This document shows positions 19,322 through 33,525 of a DNA stretch of 64,000 nucleotides, in pieces. Source of the stretch: Pisaster brevispinus (Eukaryota; Echinodermata; Asteroidea; Forcipulatida; Asteriidae); contig JAMKCF010000004.1 of NCBI GenBank assembly GCA_023634235.1, forward strand, positions 7,357,202-7,421,201, written 5' to 3'. Both the position numbers and the translations under genes were made by a program. How positions within the stretch are numbered: the stretch's first letter is position 1; every line of letters begins with the position of its first letter. The notes under the pieces were generated by a model. It ran no database searches, had not been told where the DNA came from, and saw only the letters and a list, made by a program, of their open reading frames with translations.

Positions 19322-22300
19322 GTAAGGATCTCAGTTAAAAAAGAGGGGCCCCAAAGGTTAACTTCAATTTTGCGATATACACTCATTTTCCAATAAAAAT
19401 TGTACTGTTTTCATAATAGCCCGGTTGGGCGCAAACTTCAATCCTCGCGCAAACTTCAGCCTCTGCTGAGCGCGCAAACTTGATGGCCTGACTTAAGTTG
19501 GGCGCGCAGGTTTAAGCCTGCGCACCAGATATTCCACGCAAATTTCAGGCCCTGCGCAAATTTGGTACTTGCTTGTAGTTCATGTCAAATCCAACCTCGT
19601 CCCCATCCAGGGTGTGTCGAGCAGTACCATGTTGACTGGAATTAAAGTAAACCGACGTAAAATTCACAGACCGAAACAATTTTAGAGAGCTACGCCAAAA
19701 CGGGTCTGTAATCTATGGTGGCCCTGAAGGGACATCGCATATCGCAAACGTGTGCGCATACGTATGCGATGTCGTAAAACAATTCGCGAATATGTGCGCA
19801 CACGTGTGCGATGTCGTGAAACAATTCGCGAATATGTGCGCACACGTGTGCAATGTCGTGAAACAATTCGCGAATATGTGCGCACTCGTTTGAGAATTCA
19901 TTTGCAATGTCGTGAATTTTATTGCATACCTCTGTCGCATACCTTTGGGGTGGTGTCATTTTGCGGGCAATTTGTTAGTAACCTAGGGAGTACGCAAGTG
20001 GCCCGGTCCCATTTTGTATACTAAAGATACTTGTGTGGCCGTCTAGCCGGCCAGCCACATGGTGATGGTACAACATCATATCACAAAACAAAAGGTTCAT
20101 GTGAACAATCGTTGAACTATTCTCACTAAAATGAGCACCGGTACAATGGTTAGTATAATAGTTGTTCACTTATGCGTGAGGAACAGCGTGCGCGCGAAGG
20201 TAAATTAGTCACACCCTATTTATATCTATTTGTACGTCTCGATTCCAGACTAGCTGCTACAACTCCCCAGTTCATTAGGAATTTTATTGAATGGTATGCA
20301 ACAAAGGTATGCAATAAAATTCACGACATTGCAAATAAAGTCGCATACGTGTGGGCACATATTCGCGAATTGTTTTGCGACATTGCATACGTGTGCGCAC
20401 ATATTTGCGATAAATTTCGCGACATCGCATACGTGTGCGCACACGTTTGCGATATGCGATGTCCCTTCAGGGCCACCATAGTAATCAGAAACAGTTCATG
20501 ACGTAGATCTCTTGAAAACTCATGTTCTCAAAATATACAGCCATCAATTTATTTTCAAGTAATGGAACTTACTTTATGTAATTTTATCAACATTATTTAA
20601 TTGTTATTCTTCAGGGTATTTCATAAAAAAAAAAATTCCATTGACATTTTCCATCATCCCGATATTTTAGATTACAAAAATCAGCAAATTCGTCGGGATT
20701 GACAGCTGCCATGCAGCGTGCATGCATGCAACGGGATAACCATGCCACGACGCTATCATGTCATTTTATGCCGTGCAGTTCATGTCGAGCTTAACAAATG
20801 TAGCGCGCAATTAATTGGCCCATTAATTACCACATACGTTCTAGACACTTTGTCACAGTACACATTGTATAATGTGTGAGCTGTCTAACTAGAAACTCTG
20901 TACATAGTGGCATGTAAGCCTATGAAAAACAACAAGGAAATTCCTCCAAAAACTGCAGTACTGCAGTACGTGGTTTTGGTTTCAGTGTATGTTTTCTAGG
21001 GAGTACACACATTTGAGCCCATCCTTTCTGTTTCATATTCCAGTGTTTCCCCATCCCATTCAAACATGAGGTGTTCCTCCTTGCTACTTTCTTTTTCTGT
21101 TAAGATTTGCCACGAAGGGAAAATTTGTCCACTATTCATTTTGTTTCATTTACGACCTTTTCCTTGAGTCTTGACCTCTGTTTATCGAGAACGCACAATT
21201 TGGATCAGTGTAGAATGGAGTCATTGTGCATTTTTGTATTTGAGCACTGCAATTCTTTACAGTTTGCAGGCTAAGGGGGCCTACGTAATGTAACTTTTTT
21301 CTTCAATTAACCAATTTGAAGTTTTCCCATCTCACTCAGTTCATCACAGCCAGGGAAAACACAGCCACACTAATCTTGTTTTTTGGTAAAGTCTGCTCTG
21401 ATATTTACCAACACCCCTTTGTACCTGACAACCCTGTTTCAATGACCCCTTGTTATTAAAATACATGATCAATCAATCAGAAGCCATTTGCATAGCGCCA
21501 AAAGCAAAACAAATTGTTCAAGGGTCAGATACATGTACTAGGGTTAGGGTTAGGATTAGGAAAATACATTAGGGGGTGTCGTAACAAACTTTTATTTAGA
21601 GGTGTACATGTACACGTGTAGGGATGTTGGATACATGAAACCAATACCAGATTACTCTAGTTTTTATTCTTGCTCCAGTGTGAGATTCAGTCCCATGACT
21701 TGTGTTGTTTTTAGTTGCCAGCGCAGTTGATCCGCTTATTATCAAATGCAAAACTGTTGTTGAGTTGAGAGCTAAATTTAGAATCTTCAATATCACTTAA
21801 AGTTCAATTCCACATTGTACATGTAGTAGGCCTTACTGCATAGTTTTTCATTGTTTTGCGGATTTTTTTTGAATGTGAGCTTATCATGTAGAGAATAACA
21901 ACTATGATCGAGCCAAAGGCGAGGCCCTTAAACAGTGCATGCATCATGTGGCAATTCTTGCCAAAATAAAACAAAATTATGCACACAGAAACGACTCAGG
22001 CATTCAACTTTTCAGCTGATGAGCTGATTTCCTCTTTAAATAGTTCCCTTGTCTCTAGTCTAGTGTCCCGAAGAAAACTTTTACAAATTGTTCAAAGTGT
22101 TGTGTGCAGCTGCAAGGAACTTTCCTCTTTTTGTGCAAAAACAAAGTTGCTTGAGAATTGGTTAGCTCAGCTCACAGTGCATACAGAACTGTCACAGGAC
22201 AATATGCATGGTTAGGGGCCAAGGTACATTTTTGTTCCGCCCCAACTTGACAATTGTCCCAGCTAAAGTTGGGATTGCTCCCAACTTGAGTGTTAAAGTT

Positions 22301-25300
22301 GGGGCGTCCCAACTATAGTTGGGATTGAAGTAAACACAAAGCACCCCCATGAATAAACTAAAAACATTATAATAGTAAGTATCATAAGTATGAAGTTTTA
22401 AGACCAAGTCCCCCCTTGAGAATATTTGAGATTAATTAGAATTTTGGTTAATTTCAAGAGAAGGGAAACTAAATGCGTAGGCCTACTTTGAGACTGAAAG
22501 CGTCACCCGGCATGAGGAATAAAGATTCTTGTTAATAAACGCCGATTGCATCAGCTTTTGCGTCTGCATTAGTGTCACGGAGTAATCCACGCATGATCGA
22601 TCAGGGTGTCCTGTTGAACTCCATCTAGGCGTCCCAACTTTAACACTCAAGTTGGGACCAGCCCTAAATACATGTATAGTTGAGACAGTTGTCAAGTTGG
22701 GACAGAACACATTTACATGTATATAGTAACACAATAGACCACTATTTTGTTTACAAAAGAGCTCCACATTCTGGACAAGTTTCCTGCAGGCACATTTTTG
22801 TACATATAGCTCAATGGAGATTTTGTTCACCCCGTTTCACACTGTAAGAATTTCAATCCGCCTCCGATCCGGGTAGCATGCTCTTGCCGGATAGAAATCA
22901 ACCCTGGCAGGGACCAGGGTTGAAAATCTCAATCCGGATCGAAATTGCATTTTTCGTTATACGGTTCACGCATTAGCCGGTTCACGTAAAGACCAGTGTG
23001 AATGTTGCTTATCTCTGATCCATGTCGAAAAGAAGTGAGGCTGAACCGGAGAGGACCCGGGTAGGTTTCAACGCGGTTCGAAATGGAGGTAGTGTGAAAA
23101 GGCCTATACAATCTAGAGTAGACTTTGGTAGGAGACTCCCACCACTTGTCATCTGAAGTACCCTATGTTTTATTGTCTATAAAAGCAAACTGATTTAGTG
23201 GAGATAAACTAAACTGATCGATAACCCGTGACAATGTAAAACGTTAAAAGCACCATACAGAGCCCCTGCACTTCCTGCAGGCTTAAAGACTTGTACACAG
23301 CCCAATGGACGAAAATGGATGATGGATTGCACTGCATAGTGTGTGCATTCTCTTAAGATGAATGAAGAGGGCTTATGCCTTGGCCTATCTAAAAACTTGT
23401 TAAGCTAATCTTGAATTTATGCGGAAATTACAACACAAAATGTAAAATTTCCCATATGACATGTGTACATGTATGACCACACAGTTGTAGTGCGTGGAAA
23501 AATACATGTAGGCCTTGGAGTTTGCAAGGCCGCTCCTTTGTATTTTATCAGTGAAATGAACCTTGTACCTTGTGTAAATATGCTGGTATTGTAATTTGTT
23601 TGTATGTGGTAACTGAGCTGTAATGTAAGGAAATGATTGCAGAATCATATACAATGTAGCCTAGTGCTAGGGGATTCCCCCAGGGCTGCAAGTACACGTA
23701 CATGTATGAGAAATGTTATAATCCTATATTGCGTTTTCTCAGGAGCTGTAAAGTGATTACTACTCAGTGCACTTCTTGTTCTTGGTGTTTGATCATGAGC
23801 AAGGACTAGATTGAAGACATTGGTTTTTATGCTAAAAATAGTCAGTGGCCTGACATTTCAACCCTTGCAGAGTCTTTCTGGAAGGCTAAATGAAAACACA
23901 ACACACAAACATAAGATGTACAGTATACTGGTGTATGAACAAAAGCTCAGTCAAATGGAAAGAGATGAAGGATGAAAAAATGAAGGATTACATGTGACAT
24001 GTGTTCCACCAATCAAATGACAGGGATCTCTGTGTGTGTGGTATATAATATTTGTTTGTAGTTGGCTCAAGGAGTTTTCACAGATCTCCCTTGGCCTTCA
24101 GACTTTCTTTGAACATGTTGAAGAGGCAAACTTGCCATCACTGATTTGAAAAGACTTCAATGCCCTTGTTGTGACCAGACCTTCAGATGTACATGTATGT
24201 GAAATGATGTGAAGAGTCTGTAATCCCCCAAAATGTATCATATCGTCACGCGTACCAAGAAGTGACCTATCTGTCAAAAATAATAACTTTTGCCAATCGA
24301 GTTTCATACAAATTATTAATGTACACATTACTGTTAACTTTTTCAGCAAGTTTGAATACCAAATACATGTACATAATAGTTTTACACTAATGAGTAAAAA
24401 CGCTTATCACTAGATTTGCCGTGTTGTATTTTCACGAAGTGACCTATCGCGATAGGTCTCAATATGCAATGTGTTTGTACACAGCGCTCTGCGGGCAAAA
24501 CTTGTTTAATTTTCACGAAGTGACGTATGTGTTTCGAAATTATTTACTAATTAAAATAGTTGCAGGAATGAAAACACTCTGACAGTTGTGTACGAATACA
24601 GTATTCAACTTTATTTTTGTCTTAAAAAATTAAACAAAAATAGTAAGCAGACTCCAAAACGGCAGTTTGAAAAATAGTGCAATTTCAATGGTGATTTTCT
24701 CCAGACACATTTTGGGGGCTGTGAACACGATACATGTAGGTCATTTTGTGGGACAATATATCTGTACATTCAGGTAGCTTCATTTCCACACCAAGAGGAA
24801 ATTGTCATCCAGGGATTTTCATCTTCATACAATCTCATCCCTGTTTATCGTTTGATTTGATTTGATTTGATTTGGTTTATTGCTATCTATACAAGTATAC
24901 AACAGAAATTGCCTTGGCCTTGTTTTTTGAAATGGTGTACTATCATGTACAGCATTGTTGTTTTCAGTTTCTTTGATTCAAAAATACTTCCAGAATTGCA
25001 AAACTACATAAAGCATTATTCCTCACATTTTGTTTTTCTGTTTTAGAAAACTGGAGAGTTGGTGGCGGCAAAGGCCTTCAACAGCCTTAGCTTCATGCGA
25101 CCGCAGAGCGTTCAACAGAGGGAATTTGACGTCTTACTCAAACTCAACCATCCCAACATCGTCAAACTTTATGATATTGAACAAGACGTACGTCAAATAT
25201 CATTTCTCAATGGTTTAACGCTGCTAAAAAGCATTTAGAACTAGAAATTCAAACAACTGTTCATTACAGTGTACCTTACAATATAAAGAAAACTTTAGTA

Positions 25301-28300
25301 TTTTTCGTAAGAAGAAGTTTGGCTAGAACTGCATTGTATTGACCTTTTGCACGGCATTCAGCGCACCTACACATGCCTATCCTTTCCTTCATTTTGGGAG
25401 AGAAAGAAATTGAACAAAGAAATTGACTCCCAAAATGATGGAAATTATAGTTGCTTGTTTTGCTGAGGTGCGTTCCACGTCTGCAAAGGGTCAATTATTA
25501 ACCCACTTATCTTTAATTTGTGCAAATGATGACAAGTCTTTTTTTTTTGCTGAATGTACCATGTGGCTTCTTTAAAGTAAACGTTCTGATGCACAAATTT
25601 ACTAATACAAGACAAATACTGAACTTAGAGTGAGGGGTGGTACAAAGATCGTTAACTCCACCCCTACCATGCCTACCAGATTATCCACGGTACGGATGTA
25701 CCTCAATGCCCCCCCCCCCCTCATCAAACGAATTGTTCTGAAAATTTTTTTTCCAGATCCCCAGTTAATTATAGTTAAATTGTTCCCCCAAATCCATCAA
25801 ATTTCATCAGCTCATTTAATGAGTTTCTTATCATGTCTGAAGGAAGAGACATTTTCTTTAGGAGGCGGGCATTTGTCCACTGATCACAATCCATCAGAGA
25901 TATGGCCATCATTGTGCAACACCCCTAAGTCTTCGAAATGAAAATCTTCAAAACCTTCTGGATGGAATTAAATATAATGTTCATTATTTTATTTTGCAGC
26001 AAATCAGCAAGAATCCTGTGATAATAATGGAGCTTTGTTCGGGGGGAAGTCTGTCTTACATTCTGGACGATCCTAGGAACTCCCATGGAATAGAGGAAGA
26101 GGAACTGAAACGAGTCTTGGGGGATGTCTGTAAGATTATTATTATTATTGTTAATATAATTAAGTTAATTATGACTTCCGTGTATCATTTATTTCTGTTT
26201 TATAAAAAGCAAAGAAGGAAGTAGCTGTTGCAAATTGCTTACCAATTAAAATGACCTCTGGTATACATTTATTTATTTGTTTGTTTATTTATTTAAAACC
26301 ATATTTAACGAGGGTGACCCATCCAGCACAGCTGATCATTTGGGGCCCTCACATTATGTAAAATTACATTGAAAGATAAACAAAAAAAGTGACAAGACTT
26401 TGGAAAATTACTAAAATAATCAACAACAAAAAAGGACAAACGAACAAAATTAAACAGCGAACCACATAATTGAACAAACAAAATATATATAATAAACAAA
26501 CACGCCAACAAACAAACAAACAAAACACTTAAAAAGAAATAAAAGTTAACACCCAAAAAGTTTTTTAAAACTATGAATGTAGAACATCATGCATACATTA
26601 ATAACCACTTCCTGAAGTTATTAAGAAATATTTACTGTGTCTCTGCGCGGTATCATTTTTTCTGAACTTTTCAGAGCTTCTGGAAAAAAATCGCAAACAT
26701 GGCAGCCAAAAAGCTGACTTGTGGATGCATTATCACACAGAAAATATTACAAGATCACAATACTGCACAGGTATAACCACTAAAAAGTACAAATCAGACA
26801 TTAAAAACAGTGAATTTTTAACTCAAAAAGCCAGTTTGCGATATGGTGGACACATTATTGCACTGTTTGGTTTGGGTAAATCTGTCTGTATACATCCAAA
26901 CCAAACGGTGTGCTCCTGTGGTGTTTGCCATATCTCAAAACGGCTCAATTGGACAAGGCTCAGCAGATTATTTGTAATTGACAGATTTTTTATTTCAATA
27001 TTTTTCTTCATGTTTTTTTTTTTAGGTGCTGGTATGAAACATCTTAGGGATTTGGACATCGTTCATCGAGACATCAAACCAGGGAATATAATGAAAGTGA
27101 CGTCTGATGACGGTACAGCCATCTACAAACTCGCAGATTTCGGCGCGGCCCGTGAGCTTCAGGACGACGAGAATTTTATGTCTCTGTACGGGACTGAGGA
27201 GTACTTGGTAAGTCAGAATTGGTAAAGGAATACATGCGAGGAGTACTGAGTGAAACTGACCTGATAATTTCTTGCTGAAATATCACACAATATTTTCACA
27301 AGGGGGGGGGGGGGGCATTTTAATCAAACTGCAGTTTCATGCAAGTAATTAAGATAAAGGATGCGCTTTCTTACATGTTAAGCGTAGATTTTTCTGCTAG
27401 TGTAAAATTTGTTTTGCTTATAGTAAGCAGAGTGTGAAATTGGGTCATTATCCTCTGTCGTAAAACTTCCAAATACCAAACCAAACCCCAAAATGAGTCC
27501 AATGGGTGGGTGGATTTTATGTGTGGCTGCTGAGCAAATTCAACTAAGCCGCTTTTCTTTTCTTTTTTCCAGCACCCGGATTTGTACGAGCGTGCCGTGT
27601 TAAGACAGCCGTCGCACAAGGCTTTCTCTGCGCGAATTGATCTCTGGAGTCTTGGTGTTACATTTTACCACGTCGCTACAGGAGCACTACCTTTCAGACC
27701 GTATGGAGGGAGGAAGAACCGAGAGACAATGTAAATGAATCAAATTTGTCTCACTTCAGTATTTATCACGTAATAAATCACAAGGGAATCTGACGGGATG
27801 ATCCCTCTGCTGCCGCTTCCCAGGTTGTATTGTAAACTTGGGTGTTGCGGTGATCCCTTGCTATATGCCAGTTACATGTACAGGTTAAATGGCTTTTGAC
27901 TGTCACCCTGTACAAAGATATTGACAAAATCGGGAGACTGCCAACATAGGGCTAGATAGCTCAGTGGGTAGAGCTCTGGCACGTTCATCCAGAGGTTGCA
28001 GGTTCAAGTCCCATTCTAGTCATTTGTCTTTACTCAACCCAAAAGTAAATCGGTATTTAAGTAAACTTTAATGAGCTATATACCTATTGTATTTGTGCCA
28101 TTGACAATGGCAGACTTCTGAGATGTGAGGGGGCAGCAGCCTCGAGGCTGGTATGTAGTCGGTCGCGCGACAGTCACCCAGCTGAAATCTTGACACATGA
28201 TCAGAAAACACTCTTTATACATGTATAGTTATCGCTGAGGCATCAGTGTCTAGTCGATGAAGACACTGGCTATTAGTATTCGTCCTTAAAAATGTGTGTG

Positions 28301-31300
28301 TGGCTCAAGTCCATAAACAGTAGAGTTAATTGTAGATTGATATTGAGTGGCTGTATGCTTTGGACTAGGGAAGGGTCCCAGGCAGGGATCCTACATTCAT
28401 ACATACTGTCGGTTTTGGATGTGTGAGGCAGTAGGAATCCTACATTTACATTTTGGGGTTGTTGTTTTTTTGCGGGCCAATGGCTAAAACTCAAAATGCT
28501 GTGATAAAGGTGCAATGTTTTGAACACATTGAGTATCGTGTGTGCTCAGTCGTGTAAACAATTTTTCTTTTTTTATGTAAACTCCAAATTTTGGCGATCA
28601 GCGCTCGCTCACCTTCAATTTACATCCTTTTCAATTTCATAAAATCTCATCGTTGAAATTTGGAGCATTGAGCAAGGTTCCGGCAATGAACATCAGTAAA
28701 AGTTGATGAAATTTGTTCACTCTTTCTGACCTCTTTTCTTTCTTTGGTTCAATTATGTAGGTTTCAGATAACTACAAGGAAGGCCTCGGGTGTGATTTCA
28801 GCTGTGCAGAGAGATTCAGTCGCTGGCCCCATAGAGTGGAGTCGTGACCTACCCCAGACCTGCAGACTCTCAAGGTATTGAGGAGAGAGTCTCTGGAAGA
28901 TTTATGCAGATTATATCTCATTTCAGCAATTTGTGACAAGCGTAACACCACACCACCCATCACAAATTAAAGGATTTACGGGAAATCACTTGGAGCTGAG
29001 ATTGAGGGAAATCACTTGGAGTTGAGATTAAGGGAAATCACTCGGAGCTGAGATTAAGGGAAATCACTTGGAGCTAAGATTAGGGGAGATTACTTGGAGC
29101 TGAGATTAAGGGAAATCACTTGGAGCTGAGATTAAGGGAAATCACTTGGAGCTGAGATTAAAGGAAATTATGTGGAGCTGAGATTAAGGAAAAATCATTT
29201 GGAGCTGAGATTAAGGGAAATTATGGCAGCGAGTCTGTACTTGTTTCATCAACTTTACGCACTTGGATAACAGATTGATTTGTTTAATGGTACAATTTAG
29301 AATTCAAAGGTATTTAGGTCACTTGGTAATTTTATTAATTTGTTTGCTTTTGCATTTCTTTCGGATATACTAAAGAAGATTTGCAAGTTGAAAAGGTAAA
29401 AGAATTAGGAAAGAAATATTATGCAATTAAAAAATGCCATTGTCATATTTCATTCCAACAGTGGGCTGAAAAAGCCATTGGTCAAAATCCTGCGGGGTCT
29501 CTTGGAGTCCAAGCCGGACAAAATGTGGACCTTTAACAGGTTTTTCGATGAGGTACAGTCACTCCTGATGATGAAAGTCGTCGACGTTTTTCATGTCTCC
29601 AAGTCGCAGATCCTCAAGATTTACGTGGAACCGCAGGGAACCCTGGCCGAGTTCCAGGAGAACATCGCAGAGCAGACAGGGGTGCAGGCGATGACGCAGG
29701 TCCTGCTCTGGGAGAGAGACAGTTTTTATCCGGACGCTTCGCAGAAATGCGATTCGTACCCGGTGACGTCGGTGGAGAATCCTATGATCTTAATGGAGAA
29801 GGGGAAAGAAGACTTCCCGATGGCTGTGCCTCCAATCCAACGTAAATACATATACAGGGATGTGATTTCTCTGTTTTTAACCGAAAATCCAGTTTTTTCT
29901 TTTACCCCACCCCCCCCCCCCCCCCCCGAAAAAAAAAAAAAAAAAAAAATAATAATAATAATTTTTTTTAAAATTAAGACCATAAAAAACATGAAGATTA
30001 AACCAAATAGAATGCCCGGAGTGCAGATTAGGGCTTTTAAAACAAAAGATAAATGTTTGTAAGTAGGCTTCGAGCTCGCAAGTTTTCGCCCTCGCAAGCT
30101 TTCACGCTTTGCGCTCACAGTTCAGGTTTTTTTTTCAACAGCCTATCACATCCCTGATATTCTATGTCGAGTGATGTCTTTGGCCAATGATGTCACGAGA
30201 GAAGTGTCCCCAGATTTTCCTGCCCTTCATGCATGTAGATATTTGGTGACATAAATTCAGTGTCCCTGCGTAGAGTGTCCACATAGGTCAGGTGACCTCG
30301 ACCTCTTTGGGCTCGATTTTGCATGGGTGTCCAAAGCACAAGACCGCTGACTGGAAGCTCAGGGTGAAGATAGCAGTGCCCTGCAAACTGAATTCTTCTT
30401 GCGCAGATTTGTTCACTAAGCTTGGGGAACCTGGGACTGTTTTGTAGATGAGGGGTAATTTCCACTTAAAATATTTGTTTTCTTTTACATGCAGCCAAGT
30501 TGCCAAAAATGAGTGCAGTGTATGACATAGACAAGGATGCCTCAATGGCCAAGGTAATATTTTGACTTCAAGAGTGAGAAAAGTATTTTCCGGCAAAAAT
30601 ACTTTCTCTCTCTTGCGAAAATATTTCTGTGTGTGTGTGTGTAATACTTCCTGTTTTTAAGTACACGGTAACACAGTCAACCTTTCTACTGTCTGACCAT
30701 TCAATGTCATCCATGGTAGTTTTGAATGATAGATGGATGGAGTACATGTACAGTATGCCAGCCTGCTTTATGATATCATGTGGTGAATGCATCCACACAG
30801 TACACTGTCAGCCCTCCTACTGTCTGACCATTTAATATCATCCATGGTAGTTTTGAATGATAGATGGACTACATGCATGCCAGCCTGCTTTATGATATCA
30901 TGTGGTGAATGCATCCACGCAGTACACTGTCAACCCTCCTACTGTTTGACCATTCAATCTTATCCATGGCAGTTTTGAATGAGAGATTGAGTACATGTAT
31001 GCCAGCCTGCTTTATGATATCATGTGGTGAATGCATCCACACAGTACACTGTCAACCCTCCTACTGTTTGACCATTCAATGTCATCCACGGTAGTTTTGA
31101 ATGATAGATGGAGTACATGTACATGTATGCCAGCCTGCTTTATGATATCATGTGGTGAATGCATCCACACAGAACACTGTCAACCCTCCTACTGTGTGAT
31201 CATTCAATATCATCCATGGTAGTTTTGAATGATAGATGGAGTATCGTAATCTTCGGCACATTAGCCGTGTATAAGCTGCAATGCCCAGAAATTGTTAAAA

Positions 31301-33459
31301 CAACATTCAGTTGTCAGTGTATAAGCCGCACGGCCTATAAGCCGCGGTGGCGACCGCATACACAGAGGGGCCGTGCGTGTTTGGGGTCTTTTGTGGTGAT
31401 GTACAGTGACTGGCGGGTGGCACATCAGTCATTGTACGTTGCCACAAAGTGCGAGTTGCATTGCATTGAAGTCAAATGTATTGAAGTTAACACCATCGAT
31501 CGTTATTGATTCGTTAATTAGAATGATCTGCAGTCAAGTGGGCCTATTTTCTCTTTTTAAGTGATTGGCTGGCGCATCACTCCCTGAACTGAAGGTCTGT
31601 GCGAAACACGCAGGCCACTTCCTAGACCACCTGACGGGTTTTGGGAGGGCGGGTCGCCCTCCTTAAATTTCAGGCCGCCCTGCCAAAGAATTGGCCGCCC
31701 TGCCAAAATAATTAACCGCCCTGTCAAAAATTGAAAAAACCTGGATGAACGCAACTTCGATCCCAGTGCGGAACGCTGATACAAGTTTCCTTCGACACAG
31801 ACTTTCTTCCGCCAGGCCTCACTCAAATGAGTAGTCGTGTTGGGGAGCTTGTGGACAGCCAAACCGCTGCATTGCGATCACCTTAAACCGATCGGTTGGC
31901 CGTGACACACAGCCAGTTGACAGCCACGGTATACAGTACATGTGTGGCATGCATCAATGGAGCCTAAATCAGCACCTGATTGGTCCGCTTCCGCGAAAGG
32001 TCATGTATTATTCATGATACTCATTGCCTGCTGTGTGTTGATCGGAGACGACACGAACGGAACCACATGGCCGGTCCCGCGGTCCAACAAATAGTCTGGC
32101 AACAAGGATACTGCTTGGAGTGTTGTCGATTTTCACGCAAGTATAAGAGGTTCCAAACGCGTTTTGTTGGTCTGAGCTTTACTGTACGTAAAAGGTGATT
32201 GGCCAGCATATTCGCTAACAATAAGCAATGACCAATGAGGTGCCCGCTCTAATAAAAACGTGCAGATTATAACGTTCTCGAATTCTTCCAAAAGCTAAGC
32301 TAAGAAATGCAGGTTTTTTTAAAGAAGCTCCCGACTGTTTCGCAAAGTGTAAAGATTATTATCACTTTTCAAGAACCAGATGAACATTTAAGCCATGAAA
32401 TAATGTGTACGTTGTTTCTGCCAGGGATTTCTGAAAGTTAAATAACACATTTTTCATTGCAGTTTCATTTCTTTTGAAGTTTTTTCACGTCCAGCGTGAT
32501 CAAACAACTGGTTACTTGCTTCTTTACGGCATAAGAATGGTACAAGCGGTCACCAGCGAAAGTCATAATCGAAACGAGCATAGTATGGGCCCCAAGTTTC
32601 ACGACCCTCCCTCGGCTTGAAAGATGTGCTGGGGTTCTCAACATTTCATCAACACCGTCACATCACACAGGCCATGTTTTGCAGGGTTTTTTGTTGTTTC
32701 GTTAAAGAACAAGAGTGTTTTTTTCATCTAGAATATTTTACAAACGATCTTTCTTAAAAAAGTGTACGTTGGTTTTTGTTCTTCAATATTAACACGTCGG
32801 CGTAGCTGCCTGGCGTATAAGCGGCAGAAGTTTTTCTCGGTGCCTAAATCAACGTATAAGCCGCGGCTTATATGCCAGTACATGTATGCCATATGCCGAA
32901 GGTTACGGTACATTTATGCCAGCCTGCTTTATGATATCATGTGGTAAATGCATCCACACAGTATACTGTCAACCCTCCTACTGTTTGACCATTCAATGTC
33001 ATCCATGGTAGTTTTGACTGATAGATGGAGCGAGCTCATATCAATGTGATGAATGGATCTATACATGGCGTGTCATGGCCGAGTGGATAAGATCACCGAA
33101 CTCAAGCTCTGGTGTTTCTGATCAGCAGAGTGTGGGTTCGAGTCCCGGTCGTGGCACTTGTGTCCTTAAGCAAGACACTTAACCATTATTGCATCATCCT
33201 TTGGATGGGACGTAAAGCCGTAGGTCCCGTGTGTTGTGTAATGCACGTAAAAGAACCCAGTGCACTTATCGTAAAGAGAAGGGGTTCGCCCGGTGTTCCT
33301 GGTTTGATTGGCTGCATCTTGCGCCACAGCACCTTTTAAACCATTACATGGTGATGTAAAGGAATAGGTCTCATATTACAGCACGTAGCTCCGCATACCT
33401 TGTAAAAAATACTGACAGCGCATAGGGACCTCACGGTGATATGCGCTATATAAGGATGG

Positions 33460-33525
<66 letters not shown>

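Noticed and set aside
19682..20501. Several repetitive Arg/His/Cys-rich frames on both strands
   Set aside because: By-products of the 42-bp repeats in the foldback element; all frames lack stops for the same reason.
21539..21562. Telomere-like TTAGGG run
   Set aside because: Only about three imperfect units; too short to claim an interstitial telomere.
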